Positions 48,600 through 56,966 of a DNA stretch of 62,856 nt are shown here, piece by piece. Numbering within the stretch: the first letter of the stretch is position 1; each line of letters opens with the position of its first letter. Source of the stretch: Streptomyces mayonensis. Lineage in GTDB: Bacteria > Actinomycetota > Actinomycetes > Streptomycetales > Streptomycetaceae. The stretch spans positions 1 through 62,856 of the forward strand of contig NZ_JACBYP010000041.1 in NCBI RefSeq assembly GCF_018982965.1, written 5' to 3'. Position numbers and translations under genes: made by a program. The notes beneath the pieces are model-generated. The model was given only the letters and a program-made list of their open reading frames with translations, did not search any database and was not told the DNA's origin.

Positions 48600-50606
48600 T
48601 CAGCCGGCCGTGCGCGGGATGCGCCGCTCCCAGGTGCGGTGGAAGAGGACCTCCTCGCCCTCCGTGCACGTGACCTCGTTCGAGGTGATGAAGTGCGTTG
48701 CGTCGCAGGTGATTTCGGAGCGGGTGCGGACCCGGGTGTCCCAGCCGAGGTCCGGGCGGTGGAGGCGGACGGCCCAGTCCGAGCGGGTGCGGGCCGAGAG
48801 GGGGTCCGACTCCTGGATCGTGTACGTCTCCAGCGCGTCCTCGGTGAACTCCAGGCCGTCGGGGTACACGCGCGTGCCGCCGTAGCGCGGGTCGACGTCC
48901 AGGCGCCAGGTGCCCTTGGCGACGTCGCGGGTCAACAGGCGCTCGGGGCGCGGGGATTCGGCCGGGCCGGCGGGGGTGCGGACGTCGAGGGGCGGGGACT
49001 GCTCCGGGGCGGCGAAGGTGATGCCCCGGCCGTCCTCGGCCGACTGCGGGGTGCGGACGGGGAGTTCCAGGGTGCTGCCCGCCGGGTCCAGGGTGAATCC
49101 GGCCTCCGAGCCCGGCTGGGGCCAGATCCACGGCCAGTACGCCGAGGAGACGGCGAGGCGGATGCGGTGGCCGGGCGGGAAGGTGTGGCCGATGCCGTTG
49201 AGGTCGAAGACGACGTCCTCGGTGGCGCCGGGGGGCCAGGCCTCCGCCCTGTCGCGGCCGTGGCGGGCGGAGAGGTTGAGGACGCCTCGGGTGACCAGGG
49301 TCGACGAGCCGTCCGGGGCCACGTCGCAGAGGCGGGCGACGACCTGGCCGCGGGGCGCCTGCGAGTTGATCCGCAGCCGTACCCGGGGGCGGCCGAGGAT
49401 CCAGGTCTCCGCGTCCACGTCGAAGTCGAAGCAGACCGAGCGGGCGTCCTCCTCCCGCTGGTCCGGCGGCAGATCGGCGTCGTTGCCGAAGGGGAAGAAG
49501 CGGCCGGCGTCGAGGCCGGTGTGCTGCGGCGAGCGGACCGGGACCGGACGGCCCTGGAGGGCGAGGGGGGTAGCGGTGACGTGGGGGGAGGGCCAGGACG
49601 GCTCGCCCACCCAGCGGCCGGGGAGGGCGTCGTAGACCGTGGCCGGAGGGTGGGAGTCGCTGATGTAGGCGCGGAGGGCGGGGTCGTGCTGGACGCCGGT
49701 GTCCTCGCCCTTGAGCCAGTGGTCCCACCAGCGCAGGGTCTCCTGGAGAAAGCCGATCGCCGGACCCGGGGGGAGACCGCGGTCCGGGTACTGGTGGGAC
49801 CAGGGGCCGATCAGGCCGCGGACGCGGTCGGCGGGCAGGTTCTCCAGGAGGCGGAACACCGTGTCGCGGTAGGGGTCGTGCCAGCCGCCCACCGCGAGGA
49901 CCGCCGCGTCGATCCTGTCGTAGTCCTCGCAGGCGCTGCCGTGGCGCCAGTAGGCGTCGCGCGTCTGGTGGTCCAGCCAGGTGTGGATGAAGGGGTCCAG
50001 CTGCTCCAGGCGGTCGCGCCACATCTCCCGCCAGCCCTCGCCGGCGTACCGGGGGTCCGGCGGGCGGGAGGCGAAGGCGAGCATCGTCGACGCCCAGGCG
50101 TGCATGTCGACGGCGAGGACGGAGCCGCCCATGTAGTGGACGTCGTTGTCGTAGCGGTCGTCGGTGGAGCAGACGGTGACGATCGCCTTGAGCGGCTCGG
50201 GGGCGAGGGCGGCGATCTGGAGGGAGTTGAAGCCGCCCCAGGAGATGCCGAACATGCCGACCCGGCCGTTGCACCAGGGCTGCCGCGCCAGCCACTCGAT
50301 CACCGCGACGCCGTCGGCCAGCTCCGCCGCCGAGTACTCGTCGCCCGGAGCGCCCTCGCTGTTGCCGTGGCCGCGCACGTCCACGCGCACGGAGGCGTAG
50401 CCGTGGCCCGCGTAGTAGGGGTGGCGCTGGGCGTCGCGGGGGGCGGTCCAGTCGGTCACCCGGTACGGGAGGTATTCGAGGAGGGCGGGTACGGGGGCGT
50501 CGGTCACCGGGCGCCATACGCGGGCGTAGAGGCGGGTGCCGTCGGGGAGGGGGATGCGGACGTCTTCGCAGGTGGTGGGGTGGGGGAAGGCGGTGCGGAT
50601 GTGCAT
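48600..50606 (-). CDS. CocE/NonD-family hydrolase (X-Pro dipeptidyl-peptidase-like)
   Basis: 668 residues. Alpha/beta hydrolase domain (about 15-300) with nucleophile Ser in MFGISWGGFNSLQ (about 120), acid Asp in GGWHDPYRD and His in GPWSHQYPD; C-terminal jelly-roll domain (about 380-660, FDVDAETWILGRP and FPPGHRIRLAVS). Members cleave X-Pro peptides, cocaine or glutaryl groups. No signal peptide. The peptide transporter upstream on the same strand suggests peptide use. Confidence 0.88.
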   Translation of the reverse strand: MHIRTAFPHPTTCEDVRIPLPDGTRLYARVWRPVTDAPVPALLEYLPYRVTDWTAPRDAQRHPYYAGHGYASVRVDVRGHGNSEGAPGDEYSAAELADGVAVIEWLARQPWCNGRVGMFGISWGGFNSLQIAALAPEPLKAIVTVCSTDDRYDNDVHYMGGSVLAVDMHAWASTMLAFASRPPDPRYAGEGWREMWRDRLEQLDPFIHTWLDHQTRDAYWRHGSACEDYDRIDAAVLAVGGWHDPYRDTVFRLLENLPADRVRGLIGPWSHQYPDRGLPPGPAIGFLQETLRWWDHWLKGEDTGVQHDPALRAYISDSHPPATVYDALPGRWVGEPSWPSPHVTATPLALQGRPVPVRSPQHTGLDAGRFFPFGNDADLPPDQREEDARSVCFDFDVDAETWILGRPRVRLRINSQAPRGQVVARLCDVAPDGSSTLVTRGVLNLSARHGRDRAEAWPPGATEDVVFDLNGIGHTFPPGHRIRLAVSSAYWPWIWPQPGSEAGFTLDPAGSTLELPVRTPQSAEDGRGITFAAPEQSPPLDVRTPAGPAESPRPERLLTRDVAKGTWRLDVDPRYGGTRVYPDGLEFTEDALETYTIQESDPLSARTRSDWAVRLHRPDLGWDTRVRTRSEITCDATHFITSNEVTCTEGEEVLFHRTWERRIPRTAG

Positions 50607-50621
50607 GAGGGGTTTCCAGAG

Positions 50622-50694
50622 ACGTGAGGGGGTTCTTCCGGGACAAACGGGAGGGGGTCTCCCGGAGAAACGTGCGGGGGTTCTTCCGGGAGAG
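50622..50694. repeat. Three tandem 23-25-bp repeats between hydrolase and transporter genes
   Basis: Units 50622-50646, 50647-50669 and 50670-50694 all have the form ACG-GGGGGTTCTTCCGG with small changes. They lie in the 102 bases between the transporter stop and the hydrolase start. Confidence 0.75.
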
Positions 50695-50708
50695 GGCTCC
50701 CGGGAGCC

Positions 50709-52217
50709 TCAGTGGACGGGGTGCATGGTGCGGCGCAGGTACGGGGCGGCGGCCATCACCGCGAGGCCCGCGGCCACCGCGATCGCGCCGTTCACGCCGA
50801 AGTAGGCGGGCTGGGAGACGTGGTCGTAGAGCTTGACGGTCTGGGCCTGGATGCCGTTGGCGAGGGCCAGCGACAGGAACCACAGGGACATGGTCTGGCT
50901 GGAGAACGCGGTCGGCGCCAGCTTGGTGGTGGCCGACATGCCGGAGGTCTCCAGCACGATGTCGCCGAGGCCCAGGAGGAGGTACGAGCCGACGATCCAC
51001 CAGGCCGACATCAGGTGCCCGCCGGAGGTGTCCCCGGAGGTCGGCAGGACCATCAGGAGGAAGGAGAGGCCGCCCAGGACGACGCCGATCGCGATCTTGT
51101 TGGAGGCGTGCGGCTGCCTGCGGCCCATGCGCACCCACAGGGCGGCGACCACGGGCGCGAGCGCCACCTCGAAGGCGCCGAGGGCCGAGGCGTACCAGCT
51201 GGCGGGGAAGTCGAAGCCGAGGATCGTCGTCTCGGCGTTCGTCGAGGCCAGCAGCATCATCGTCGAGTACGCCTGGAACAGGATGTAGTTGAAGACGGTG
51301 GAGGCCAGGAAGATCACCACGTACGGCTTCAGCCTGCCGCGTTCCTCCGACGTGACCCGCGGGCTGGCGAACATCACCGCGAAGTACGCCACGGGGGCGA
51401 GGACCGATATCAGGGTGAGCAGGTCGACGAAGCGGCTCATGGTGAGCCACCCGGCGAGTGCGAGCACCGTGGCGACGAGGGCCACGGCGACGACCCCGGC
51501 GGCGATCCGGCGGACCGCGCGGCGCATGGCGTCCGGCGCGAGCGCGAACTCGGCCGCGTGCCGGCGTCCGGCGAGGTGGCGGCGGCCCAGCACGTACTGG
51601 GCGAGGCCGAGCGTCATGCCGATCGCGGCCGCCGAGAAGCCCCAGTGCCAGCCCTGGTGGTCGCTGAGCCAGCCGGTGACCAGCGGGCCCGCGAAGGCGC
51701 CGATGTTGATCGCCATGTAGTAGACGGCGAACCCGGCGTCCCGGCGCTCGTCGTCGGTGCGGTAGAGCTTGCCGACCATGGTGGCCGCGTTGGGCTTGAG
51801 CAGGCCGGTGCCCGCGCTGATCAGGCCGAGGCCGACCCAGGTCATGGCGCCGGTCGGGACGGCCATCGCGTAGTGGCCGCAGGCGATCAGGATGCCGCCC
51901 CACAGCACCGCGCGGTACGAGCCGAGGATGCGGTCGGCGAGCCAGCCGCCGGCGACGGAGACCAGGTAGACCAGGGTGCCGTAGGCGGCGGAGACCGACG
52001 CGGCGGTGCCGGCCTCCATGCCCAGGCCGCCGTTGGCGACCGTGTCCGCGAAGTACAGGACGAGGATCGCCTGCATGCCGAGGAACGAGAACCGCTCCCA
52101 CACCTCCAGTCCGGAGAGGGTGAGCAGGCCTCGGGGCTGGCCGAAGAAGGCGGCGTCGTCCTTGGAGGAGGGGGGCGGGCCGTCGGGCTGTGCGTTCTTC
52201 ACGTCGGTTTGGGACAC
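50709..52217 (-). CDS. POT-family proton-dependent oligopeptide transporter
   Basis: 502 residues, 14 hydrophobic segments. The POT signature ERFSFLGMQAILVLY (ExxER-related) is in TM1; GGWLADRILGSYRAVL and the second signature FAVYYMAINIGAFAGPL are present. It imports di- and tripeptides. GTG start without a strong ribosome-binding site. It is upstream of a CocE-type hydrolase on the same strand, so the two may act in peptide uptake and cleavage. Confidence 0.9.
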   Translation of the reverse strand: MSQTDVKNAQPDGPPPSSKDDAAFFGQPRGLLTLSGLEVWERFSFLGMQAILVLYFADTVANGGLGMEAGTAASVSAAYGTLVYLVSVAGGWLADRILGSYRAVLWGGILIACGHYAMAVPTGAMTWVGLGLISAGTGLLKPNAATMVGKLYRTDDERRDAGFAVYYMAINIGAFAGPLVTGWLSDHQGWHWGFSAAAIGMTLGLAQYVLGRRHLAGRRHAAEFALAPDAMRRAVRRIAAGVVAVALVATVLALAGWLTMSRFVDLLTLISVLAPVAYFAVMFASPRVTSEERGRLKPYVVIFLASTVFNYILFQAYSTMMLLASTNAETTILGFDFPASWYASALGAFEVALAPVVAALWVRMGRRQPHASNKIAIGVVLGGLSFLLMVLPTSGDTSGGHLMSAWWIVGSYLLLGLGDIVLETSGMSATTKLAPTAFSSQTMSLWFLSLALANGIQAQTVKLYDHVSQPAYFGVNGAIAVAAGLAVMAAAPYLRRTMHPVH

Positions 52218-52276
52218 TTGGCGATGCTTTCCAGCCAGTCGGCGAATAACCTGTTTAACCGAGTGATCCGCCCCAC

Positions 52277-52516
52277 GTCCGTTGGGGTCCGCCCCGGGTT
52301 CGTCGGGGGCCGGCCGACGTCCGTCGGGGTCTGGCCTGGGTCCGTCGGGGTCTGGCCTGGGTCCGTCGGGGTCCGGCCCGGGTCCGTCGGGGGGGGCGTC
52401 CCGCGTCCGTCAAGGGGTCCGTCCTGCGCCCGTCAAGGGGTCCGTCCTGCGCCCGTCGGGGGTCCGCCCCGCGTCCGTCGGGGGTCCGCCCCGCGTCCGT
52501 CGGGGGTCCGTCCCGC
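52277..52516. repeat. Minisatellite, 11 units of 21-23 bp
   Basis: Units begin GTCCGTCGGGG. Unit length changes from 21 bases (first five) to 23 (three) to 22 (last three), and the last copies are nearly identical. The array fills most of the 446-base divergent gap between the transporter and a VOC gene. No stable frame is shared. Confidence 0.88.
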
Positions 52517-52663
52517 GTCCGCCGGAGCCCCTCTCCGGTCCGGCCCCGGCCCGGTTCCGGCTTTCGAAAACCTGTCGCGTCCGCCCGTCCCGCCGGGTAC
52601 GGTCACCAGCGCGTTCCGGGCGGGCGTCCCTGATCCGCCCCACGAGGAGAGCAGGTTCCGTCC

Positions 52664-53044
52664 ATGGCATGTCGTATCAGTGAGCTCGTGCTCGGCTGCC
52701 GCGACCCCGAGGTGCTGGCGCGATTCTGGTGCGAGGTGCTCGACTTCGTCGTGCTCGACCGCGAGGGGAACGAGTTCTTCGAGATCGGCCCGCGTGAGGG
52801 GTTCGGCGGACCGCAGCCGACGATCATCCTCAGCCGCCGGGACGAGCCCGAGCCCGGCAAGACCCGGCTGCACATCGACGTCAACCCCACCGACCGAGAT
52901 CAGGACGCCGAGCTCGAACGCCTCCTGGCGCTCGGGGCGCGCCCGGCCGACATCGGCCAGACCGGCGAGGAGCAGTGGCATGTCCTCGCCGATCCCGAGG
53001 GCAATGAGTTCTGCCTGCTCAAGGCCCGCCTCAACCCCGTCTGA
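52664..53044 (+). CDS. VOC-family (glyoxalase-like) protein
   Basis: 126 residues: ISELVLGCRDPEVLARFWCEVLDF, TRLHIDVNPTDRDQDAELERLLALGA and VLADPEGNEFCLL are the VOC hallmarks, with His in LHID and Glu in GNEFCL as possible metal ligands. The substrate is unknown. It converges on an AraC gene with a 14-bp hairpin between. Confidence 0.84.
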   Translation: MACRISELVLGCRDPEVLARFWCEVLDFVVLDREGNEFFEIGPREGFGGPQPTIILSRRDEPEPGKTRLHIDVNPTDRDQDAELERLLALGARPADIGQTGEEQWHVLADPEGNEFCLLKARLNPV

Positions 53045-53050
53045 CCGGAC

Positions 53051-53082
53051 CCGGTCGAACCGGCCTACGCCGGTTCGACCGG
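53051..53082. terminator. Perfect 14-bp hairpin overlapping a stop codon
   Basis: CCGGTCGAACCGGC pairs with GCCGGTTCGACCGG around a CTAC loop. The stop codon of the convergent regulator (53065-53067) is in the loop and its last codons are in one arm. Confidence 0.8.
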
Positions 53083-53934
53083 CAGCCAGAGCTCGCTCGT
53101 CGCCGTCGTGAAGTCCTCCGCGCGGTCCAGGATCGCCACGACCGACGGGCCCGGACGCAGCCGCCACGGGTTGGACGGGAACCACTCGGCGGCAGTGGCC
53201 GCCCAGGTCGTCTGCAGGGTCTCCGGGTAGGCGCCGGAGCTGCGGAAAACCGCCCACGTGCCGGCCGGTACCTCGATGGCGTCGAGGTCGTCGGGGACCG
53301 GGGTGGCCGCGGAGACGGCGACGCCGTGCAGGTACGTCAGCTCGCTGCCCTCCGAGTTGTCGGGGGCCAGGTCGTCGCAGACGGCGAGCAGGCCCGCCGG
53401 GTCGGTGTCGCCGAGGGCTTTCAGGCGGGCGTGCGCTTCCCGGGGGAGCGCGGCGATGTGCTCCTCGATGTGCGGGTTGACGCCCTCGTGGATGAGCGGC
53501 ACGCGGGTCGCGTGTCCGACCAGGCGGAAGGCGGGGCGGTCGGCGAAGCGGGTGTCCATCGGGGTACTCCCTTCAACGGTCAGGCGGAACCTGAGCTGCG
53601 GCTGTGTCTGAAGGGGGCCTCCGTCGCGGCGTACGTCACGCGGGGTGGCGCCGTGCACCGCCCGGAACGCGCGTCCGAACGCCTCCGTCGAGCCGTATCC
53701 GTACCGGACGGAGATGCTCAGCAGGTCGCCGCCGCCGCGTACGACGTCGGCGGCGGCGACGGTCATGCGGCGCCTGCGGACGTACTCCGACAGCGGCATG
53801 CCCGCCAGCGACGAGAACATCCGGCGCAGGTGGTACTCGGTCGTGCCGAGCCCCGCCGCCAGCGCGGGTACGTCGAGCTCCTCGCCGAGATGCTCCTCGA
53901 CCAGGTCGACCAGCTGGTTCAGTGCCGGGATCAT
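53065..53934 (-). CDS. AraC-type regulator with GyrI-like sensor domain
   Basis: 289 residues, AAGGGAGG before the ATG. N-terminal double HTH (VPALAAGLGTTEYHLRRMFS and SISVRYGYGSTEAFGRAFRA) and C-terminal GyrI-like effector domain (about 120-288, FRLVGHATRVPL, EVPAGTWAVFRSSG). This order is that of Rob/SoxS-type drug-sensing regulators. It is 82 bases downstream of the LanC-like gene on the same strand. Confidence 0.87.
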   Translation of the reverse strand: MIPALNQLVDLVEEHLGEELDVPALAAGLGTTEYHLRRMFSSLAGMPLSEYVRRRRMTVAAADVVRGGGDLLSISVRYGYGSTEAFGRAFRAVHGATPRDVRRDGGPLQTQPQLRFRLTVEGSTPMDTRFADRPAFRLVGHATRVPLIHEGVNPHIEEHIAALPREAHARLKALGDTDPAGLLAVCDDLAPDNSEGSELTYLHGVAVSAATPVPDDLDAIEVPAGTWAVFRSSGAYPETLQTTWAATAAEWFPSNPWRLRPGPSVVAILDRAEDFTTATSELWLPVEPA

Positions 53935-54016
53935 GAGACCTCCCTTTCGCTCTCCACCGTGGCAGGGGGCGGGTCGACGGCACCCGATCGCTGCGGTCCG
54001 GTTCGGTCGGATGCGG

Positions 54017-55279
54017 TCAGGCGGACACCGGGGGCTGGTCGGGCCACATGAACGCGTACCGCGGGTCGCCTCCCCGGGCCACGCGCACGAAGCGGAGCAG
54101 CTCGCGGACGATGCCCGCGCTGCCCATCGCCCAGCCGGTCTGCGGCTCCAGGTCGCCCGGGGTGGCACGGTGGTCGAAGTTGGACCAGCGGGCGCCGTCG
54201 GCGTCCCGGACGGCGCGGGCGGTGAGGTCCGTGACGAGGACGTCGGCGAAGCCGAACGGGTCGTCGCGCTCGGCGATCCGGTCGCAGGCCAGGGCGAGGA
54301 CGCCCGCGGTGCCGCAGCAGCGGCCGTTGTTGTCCCAGAAGCCGGGGCGCAGCCGCCGCGGCAGACCGGACTGGGTGACCGTGTGCCAGCAGCGGTCGGC
54401 GAGGGCGGCCCAGACGGGGTCGGACGTGATGTCCCGCAGGGCCCTGAAGACCTGGGCGTCGCCGGCCGGGCCGTGGCACCAGCCGTAGCTGACGGGGTCG
54501 ATCAGGTCGGGGAGGAACTGGGGGGTGGAGTGCCTGACCAGGAAACCGCCGGGGCCCGCCTCGTCCCGGGCCGCCACGCCCCGTACGGCGGTCAGCCCCA
54601 GGTCGAGCAGGTCCGTACGGCCGGTGGCCGCGCCGACCCGGGCGAGGGCCAGGGCGATGCCGAGCGTGCCGTGCGAGAGGTGGTGCATGCGGGCGTCGGT
54701 GTCCGGGCGGTGGGCCCACTGGACGCCGCCGTCCCCGGTCTGCTCCGCCGTGTGCAGGTACGGCTCCAGGGCGAGGACGGCCAGGTCGTGGTCGCCGGCC
54801 AGGAGGGCACCGAGGCCGATGCCCGCGTTGCCGCCCATCAACTCGAAGAGCAGGCCCCAGCGGGCTCCGTCGAAGCGGGACCGGACGAGGGCGAGGGCGC
54901 GGTCGGCGGCGGCTCCGGCGGCCGTGTCGCCGAGTTCGGCGTGGACGGTCCGCAGCACCAGGGCCAGGCCGGTGCGGCCGAAGTAGAGGGAGTCGTCGTC
55001 GATGTCGTCGACCCGGTCCGCCAGGCTCCGGGCCGCGCGGAGTGCGGCGTCGGCGCAGGAGTCGTCGCCGAAGTGGCGCCAGGCCTCCAGGAGCACGGGG
55101 ACGGTGCCGGCCGTGCCGCTGTACAGCATGGGCTCGGGGGCGTCGTCCGACGGTCTGACCGGCCAGCCGAGGCCGCCCCCGGGGGTTTCGCGCGCGGTGC
55201 CGAGCAGCCACCGCAGCCCGTCCAGCGCTATGTCCTCGACCTCGTCGACCGCCACGTGCGTGGCCCCGGGTGCCGTCAT
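54017..55279 (-). CDS. Stand-alone LanC-like cyclase
   Basis: 420 residues, GAGGGTGG before the ATG. Seven GxxG-type inner-helix motifs mark the alpha/alpha toroid (SGTAG 54-58, GRTG 101, GGNAGIG 149, SHGTLG 202, CHGPAG 268, CCGTAG 321, GSAG near 390). Zinc ligands are Cys268 and Cys321-Cys322, the Cys-Cys-Gly variant in place of the usual Cys-His. LanC enzymes add Cys thiols to dehydrated Ser/Thr. No dehydratase gene is in the window. The upstream gene encodes a membrane protein, then a Cys/Gly-rich peptide. Confidence 0.85.
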   Translation of the reverse strand: MTAPGATHVAVDEVEDIALDGLRWLLGTARETPGGGLGWPVRPSDDAPEPMLYSGTAGTVPVLLEAWRHFGDDSCADAALRAARSLADRVDDIDDDSLYFGRTGLALVLRTVHAELGDTAAGAAADRALALVRSRFDGARWGLLFELMGGNAGIGLGALLAGDHDLAVLALEPYLHTAEQTGDGGVQWAHRPDTDARMHHLSHGTLGIALALARVGAATGRTDLLDLGLTAVRGVAARDEAGPGGFLVRHSTPQFLPDLIDPVSYGWCHGPAGDAQVFRALRDITSDPVWAALADRCWHTVTQSGLPRRLRPGFWDNNGRCCGTAGVLALACDRIAERDDPFGFADVLVTDLTARAVRDADGARWSNFDHRATPGDLEPQTGWAMGSAGIVRELLRFVRVARGGDPRYAFMWPDQPPVSA

Positions 55280-55328
55280 GGGGCCACCCTCGCATCCGCG
55301 CTCCGGGCGGCCCGGAGGGGGCTCGGCC

Positions 55329-55685
55329 TCAGCCGGCCGCGGTCAGCCGCTCCCCGCGCTGCCCCCGGCGGCCGCGCAGGGACTGCCACACGGCTCCCAG
55401 CGCCAGGGACTGGACGAGGGCCGACAGGGCGATGCCGCCGACGAAGAACCACGTCGGGGCGTCGCCGCCCCAGCCCGCCTCACCGAGCCACGCCACGAAC
55501 CCGAAGGTCGGGAAGGTGAACAGGGCCGGCCAGACCCAGGCGAGAGACGCGTCCGGGCCGGTCGCGAAGAGGGGTTGCGCCACGGCGATCACCATCGCGC
55601 CGCCGACCAGGGCGAGGTAGGCCGCCGAGACGCGGTTGGCGACGGTCAGGCGGGTGAGGGTGCGTATCCGGCTGCTGGTCTTCAT
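55329..55685 (-). CDS. Small membrane protein between peptide and LanC-like genes
   Basis: 118 residues, three to four hydrophobic helices (AAYLALVGGAMVIAVAQPLF, WVWPALFTFPTFGFVAWLG, FFVGGIALSALVQSLALG) between basic ends (MKTSSRIRTLTR, SLRGRRGQRGERL). It has no transport motif. It lies 49 bases upstream of the LanC-like gene. Export or immunity is possible but unproven. Confidence 0.7.
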   Translation of the reverse strand: MKTSSRIRTLTRLTVANRVSAAYLALVGGAMVIAVAQPLFATGPDASLAWVWPALFTFPTFGFVAWLGEAGWGGDAPTWFFVGGIALSALVQSLALGAVWQSLRGRRGQRGERLTAAG

Positions 55686-55864
55686 GAGGTCTCGGTCTCC
55701 CCGTGGAGCATCGTCTTCGTCCGGCTTCCTGGTTCCGGTTGCCTGTCTCCAGGGTCGGACGGGGGCCGGTCCGGGGCCTGAGTACTCGTACTCACACCGA
55801 ACGACGCCGTACCCAGCAGGGGCGCCGTGCGGGCGCGGGCCGCGCTACCGCTGTCGCTACTGCG

Positions 55865-56020
55865 TCAGCCGCACTGGCAGGGGCTGCCCGACTGGCAGCC
55901 GCAGCCGCAGCCGGAACCGCAGCCGCACGCGGCGATCAGCGGGAGGCTGCGGATCTCGACGGGCTGCTCGGTGGGGCGTTCCTGTGCGGGGTCGGGCTTC
56001 GTGCTGGGGGAATCGGCCAT
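55865..56020 (-). CDS. 51-aa Cys/Gly-rich peptide, candidate RiPP precursor
   Basis: 51 residues, AGGAGG with ideal spacing before the ATG. Residues 1-31 are a hydrophilic Pro/Glu-rich leader-like part ending VEIRSLPLIAA. Residues 32-51 are a core of seven Cys (32, 34, 38, 40, 42, 48, 50), seven Gly, three Ser (36, 44, 46), two Gln and one Pro. There is no signal peptide. It is first in a minus-strand group with a membrane protein and a LanC-like enzyme. A metal-binding peptide is the main alternative. Confidence 0.75.
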   Translation of the reverse strand: MADSPSTKPDPAQERPTEQPVEIRSLPLIAACGCGSGCGCGCQSGSPCQCG

Positions 56021-56105
56021 GGTTCCTCCTGGAAGCTGGTGCCTGCGTCCATTGCACGCCCCGGGCGGACGTCGCATCAACGGCGCATTGGGGCGAACGC
56101 GCGCC

Positions 56106-56134
56106 CCCGACCCGACCCGACCCGACCCGACCCG
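56106..56134 (-). repeat. CCCGA pentanucleotide repeat / G-quadruplex motif
   Basis: Five CCCGA copies plus a CCCG. On the minus strand this is six GGG runs with TC between them, a standard four-tract G-quadruplex pattern. It lies 20 bases downstream of the phoU stop and 86 bases upstream of the Cys-rich peptide start. Confidence 0.75.
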
Positions 56135-56153
56135 CTCCGCGCCGGCCAGGGGC

Positions 56154-56843
56154 TCAGGCGCCCTCGGCCTGCGTCGCCGGCTGGATGTCCGGCTGGAGCT
56201 CGTCCGCGTGCTCCCCGGTGACCAGGTAGACGACCCGCTTGGCGACCGCGACGGCGTGGTCGGCGTACCGCTCGTAGTAGCGGCCCAGGAGGGTCACGTC
56301 GACGGCCGTCTCGATGCCGTGCTTCCAGCGGTCGTCCATCAGGTGCTGGAAGAGGGTGCGGTGCAGGAGGTCCATCGCGTCGTCGTCCTGCTCCAGCTGG
56401 AGCGCGAGGTCGACGTCCTTGGTGATGATCACCTCGGCGGCCTTGGCCATCAGGCGCTGCGCGAGCTGGCCCATCTCCAGGATGGTCGCGTGCAGGTCGT
56501 GCGGCACCGCGCGCTCCGGGTAGCGCAGCCGGGCCAGCTTGGCCACGTGCTGGGCCAGGTCGCCCGAGCGCTCCAGGTCGGCCGACATCCGCAGCGAGGT
56601 GACGACGATGCGCAGGTCCGTCGCCACCGGCTGCTGCCGGGCCAGCAGGGTTATCGCCCGTGCCTCCAGCTCGTGCTGGAGCTCGTCGACCTTCTGGTCG
56701 GCCTCGATGACGGCCTCGGCCAGCTTCAGGTCGGAGTCCAGGATCGCGGTCGTGGCGCGTCCGATGGCCGACCCGACCAGCCGGGCCATCTCCACCAGAC
56801 CGTCACCGATCGAGTCCAGTTCCTCGTGGTACGCGTCCCGCAT
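56154..56843 (-). CDS. phoU: PhoU phosphate-signalling regulator
   Basis: 229 residues, two three-helix PhoU repeats. The metal-binding motifs DLERSGDLAQHVAKLA and RYYERYADHAVAVAKRVV (E/DxxxD type) are present in both halves. It links phosphate transport to PhoR and is divergent from phoR-phoP, as in S. coelicolor. The PHO box in between reads toward phoU. Confidence 0.94.
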   Translation of the reverse strand: MRDAYHEELDSIGDGLVEMARLVGSAIGRATTAILDSDLKLAEAVIEADQKVDELQHELEARAITLLARQQPVATDLRIVVTSLRMSADLERSGDLAQHVAKLARLRYPERAVPHDLHATILEMGQLAQRLMAKAAEVIITKDVDLALQLEQDDDAMDLLHRTLFQHLMDDRWKHGIETAVDVTLLGRYYERYADHAVAVAKRVVYLVTGEHADELQPDIQPATQAEGA

Positions 56844-56966
56844 CAGGGTTCCCTCTCGTACGTCCGTTTAGGGGGCTCACAGACGTGCGTCGCACTGGCG
56901 CCGCACCGGCTCGCACCCCTCGCCGTGCCCCCACGCTTACACGTTCCGGCCTGTACGCGTCCGTTT

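Noticed and set aside
48448..52101. A very long open frame on the minus strand across the hydrolase and transporter genes
   Set aside because: It is Arg/Pro-rich shadow sequence of the real genes in another frame; the real frames show catalytic and membrane motifs.
52277..52516. CRISPR array
   Set aside because: Units are contiguous and lack spacers; it is a minisatellite.
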